DNA of 11,890 nt from CAZYHU01 sp964524475 (GTDB lineage: Bacteria > Patescibacteriota > Minisyncoccia > Phycocordibacterales > UBA1006). The position numbers were made by a program, and so were the translations under genes. Positions 11,829-11,890 of this stretch are shown in pieces (positions within the stretch are counted from its first letter, which is position 1; every line of letters begins with the position of its first letter). A model generated the notes under the pieces. It worked only from the letters and a program-made list of their open reading frames with translations. It searched no databases and had not been told where the DNA came from. The DNA is taken from positions 1-11,890 of the forward strand of contig CAZGCO010000014.1 in NCBI GenBank assembly GCA_964524475.1, read 5' to 3'.

Positions 11829-11890
11829 CTATTTTATATCTTGGAAATCTAGAGAATCTCTCTCATGTTCTTCGATAACGGCCTGACAAA
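11829..11890 (-). CDS. 3' end of an unidentified gene
   Basis: One minus-strand frame stays open from the window edge to a TAG at 11829-11831 and encodes 19 residues ending CQAVIEEHERDSLDFQDIK. The acidic, helical composition looks like a protein C-terminus, and the convergent terminator just beyond supports a real gene. The other two minus-strand frames are closed by stops in this stretch. It is too short to identify. Confidence 0.55.
   Translation of the reverse strand, partial: CQAVIEEHERDSLDFQDIK

Noticed and set aside
1..11890. CRISPR array, insertion sequence, phage or toxin-antitoxin genes
   Set aside because: No regularly spaced repeats, transposase, integrase or toxin-like genes were seen; gene content is core-like.

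Overview
The window looks like a chromosomal stretch from an ultra-small, streamlined bacterium of the Patescibacteria (Candidate Phyla Radiation), most likely Parcubacteria-like. The evidence is an AT-rich sequence, very short intergenic gaps, almost no Shine-Dalgarno sequences, several apparently leaderless transcripts, tRNAs without encoded CCA, and diverged type IV pilus proteins with no secretin gene beside them. The taxonomic call is an inference from style; there is no rRNA or ribosomal protein here to fix it.

Region 1 (1-7784, all minus strand) is a type IV pilus gene cluster. In transcription order it reads pilM, pilN, pilO, a PilP-position protein, [terminator], pilB, [terminator], pilT, pilC, and the major pilin pilA. 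PilM/N/O and the PilP-position protein would form the inner-membrane alignment complex. PilB and PilT are the extension and retraction ATPases, PilC the platform protein, and PilA the fibre subunit. The prepilin peptidase, any secretin and minor pilins are not in the window. Four of these genes (pilM, pilN, pilB, pilT) have nearly the same promoter: TTGTGT or TTGCGT, an 18-base spacer, then an extended -10 of the form TGATAnnnT, placed only 6-10 bases before the ATG. Bases 1-94, beyond the pilA terminator, hold no credible gene but an imperfect, possibly structured inverted repeat.

Region 2 (7837-8703, plus strand) has a ComF-family phosphoribosyltransferase gene divergent from pilM, then two adjacent class II serine tRNAs. 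One has the normal anticodon GCT and the other the very unusual anticodon ACT. The comF gene beside a pilus locus fits a role of the pili in DNA uptake, but this is inference.

Region 3 (8706-9765, minus strand) holds a DUF305 Met/His-rich membrane-anchored protein and a DUF192 membrane-anchored protein. A 22-bp perfect bidirectional terminator separates them from the tRNAs.

Region 4 (9788-11777, plus strand) contains lepB (signal peptidase I), which shares a symmetric overlapping divergent promoter with the DUF192 gene. Two small membrane proteins of unknown function follow, then a 31-bp perfect inverted-repeat terminator and a LOG-family protein. The last 62 bases carry the 3' end of a convergent minus-strand gene.

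I found no wholly novel system. The points most worth a second look are the shared pil promoter with leaderless starts, the tRNA-Ser(ACT), the altered Walker B and Asp-box motifs in PilB and PilT, and the non-canonical protein in the PilP position. There is no gene-free stretch longer than 300 bases.
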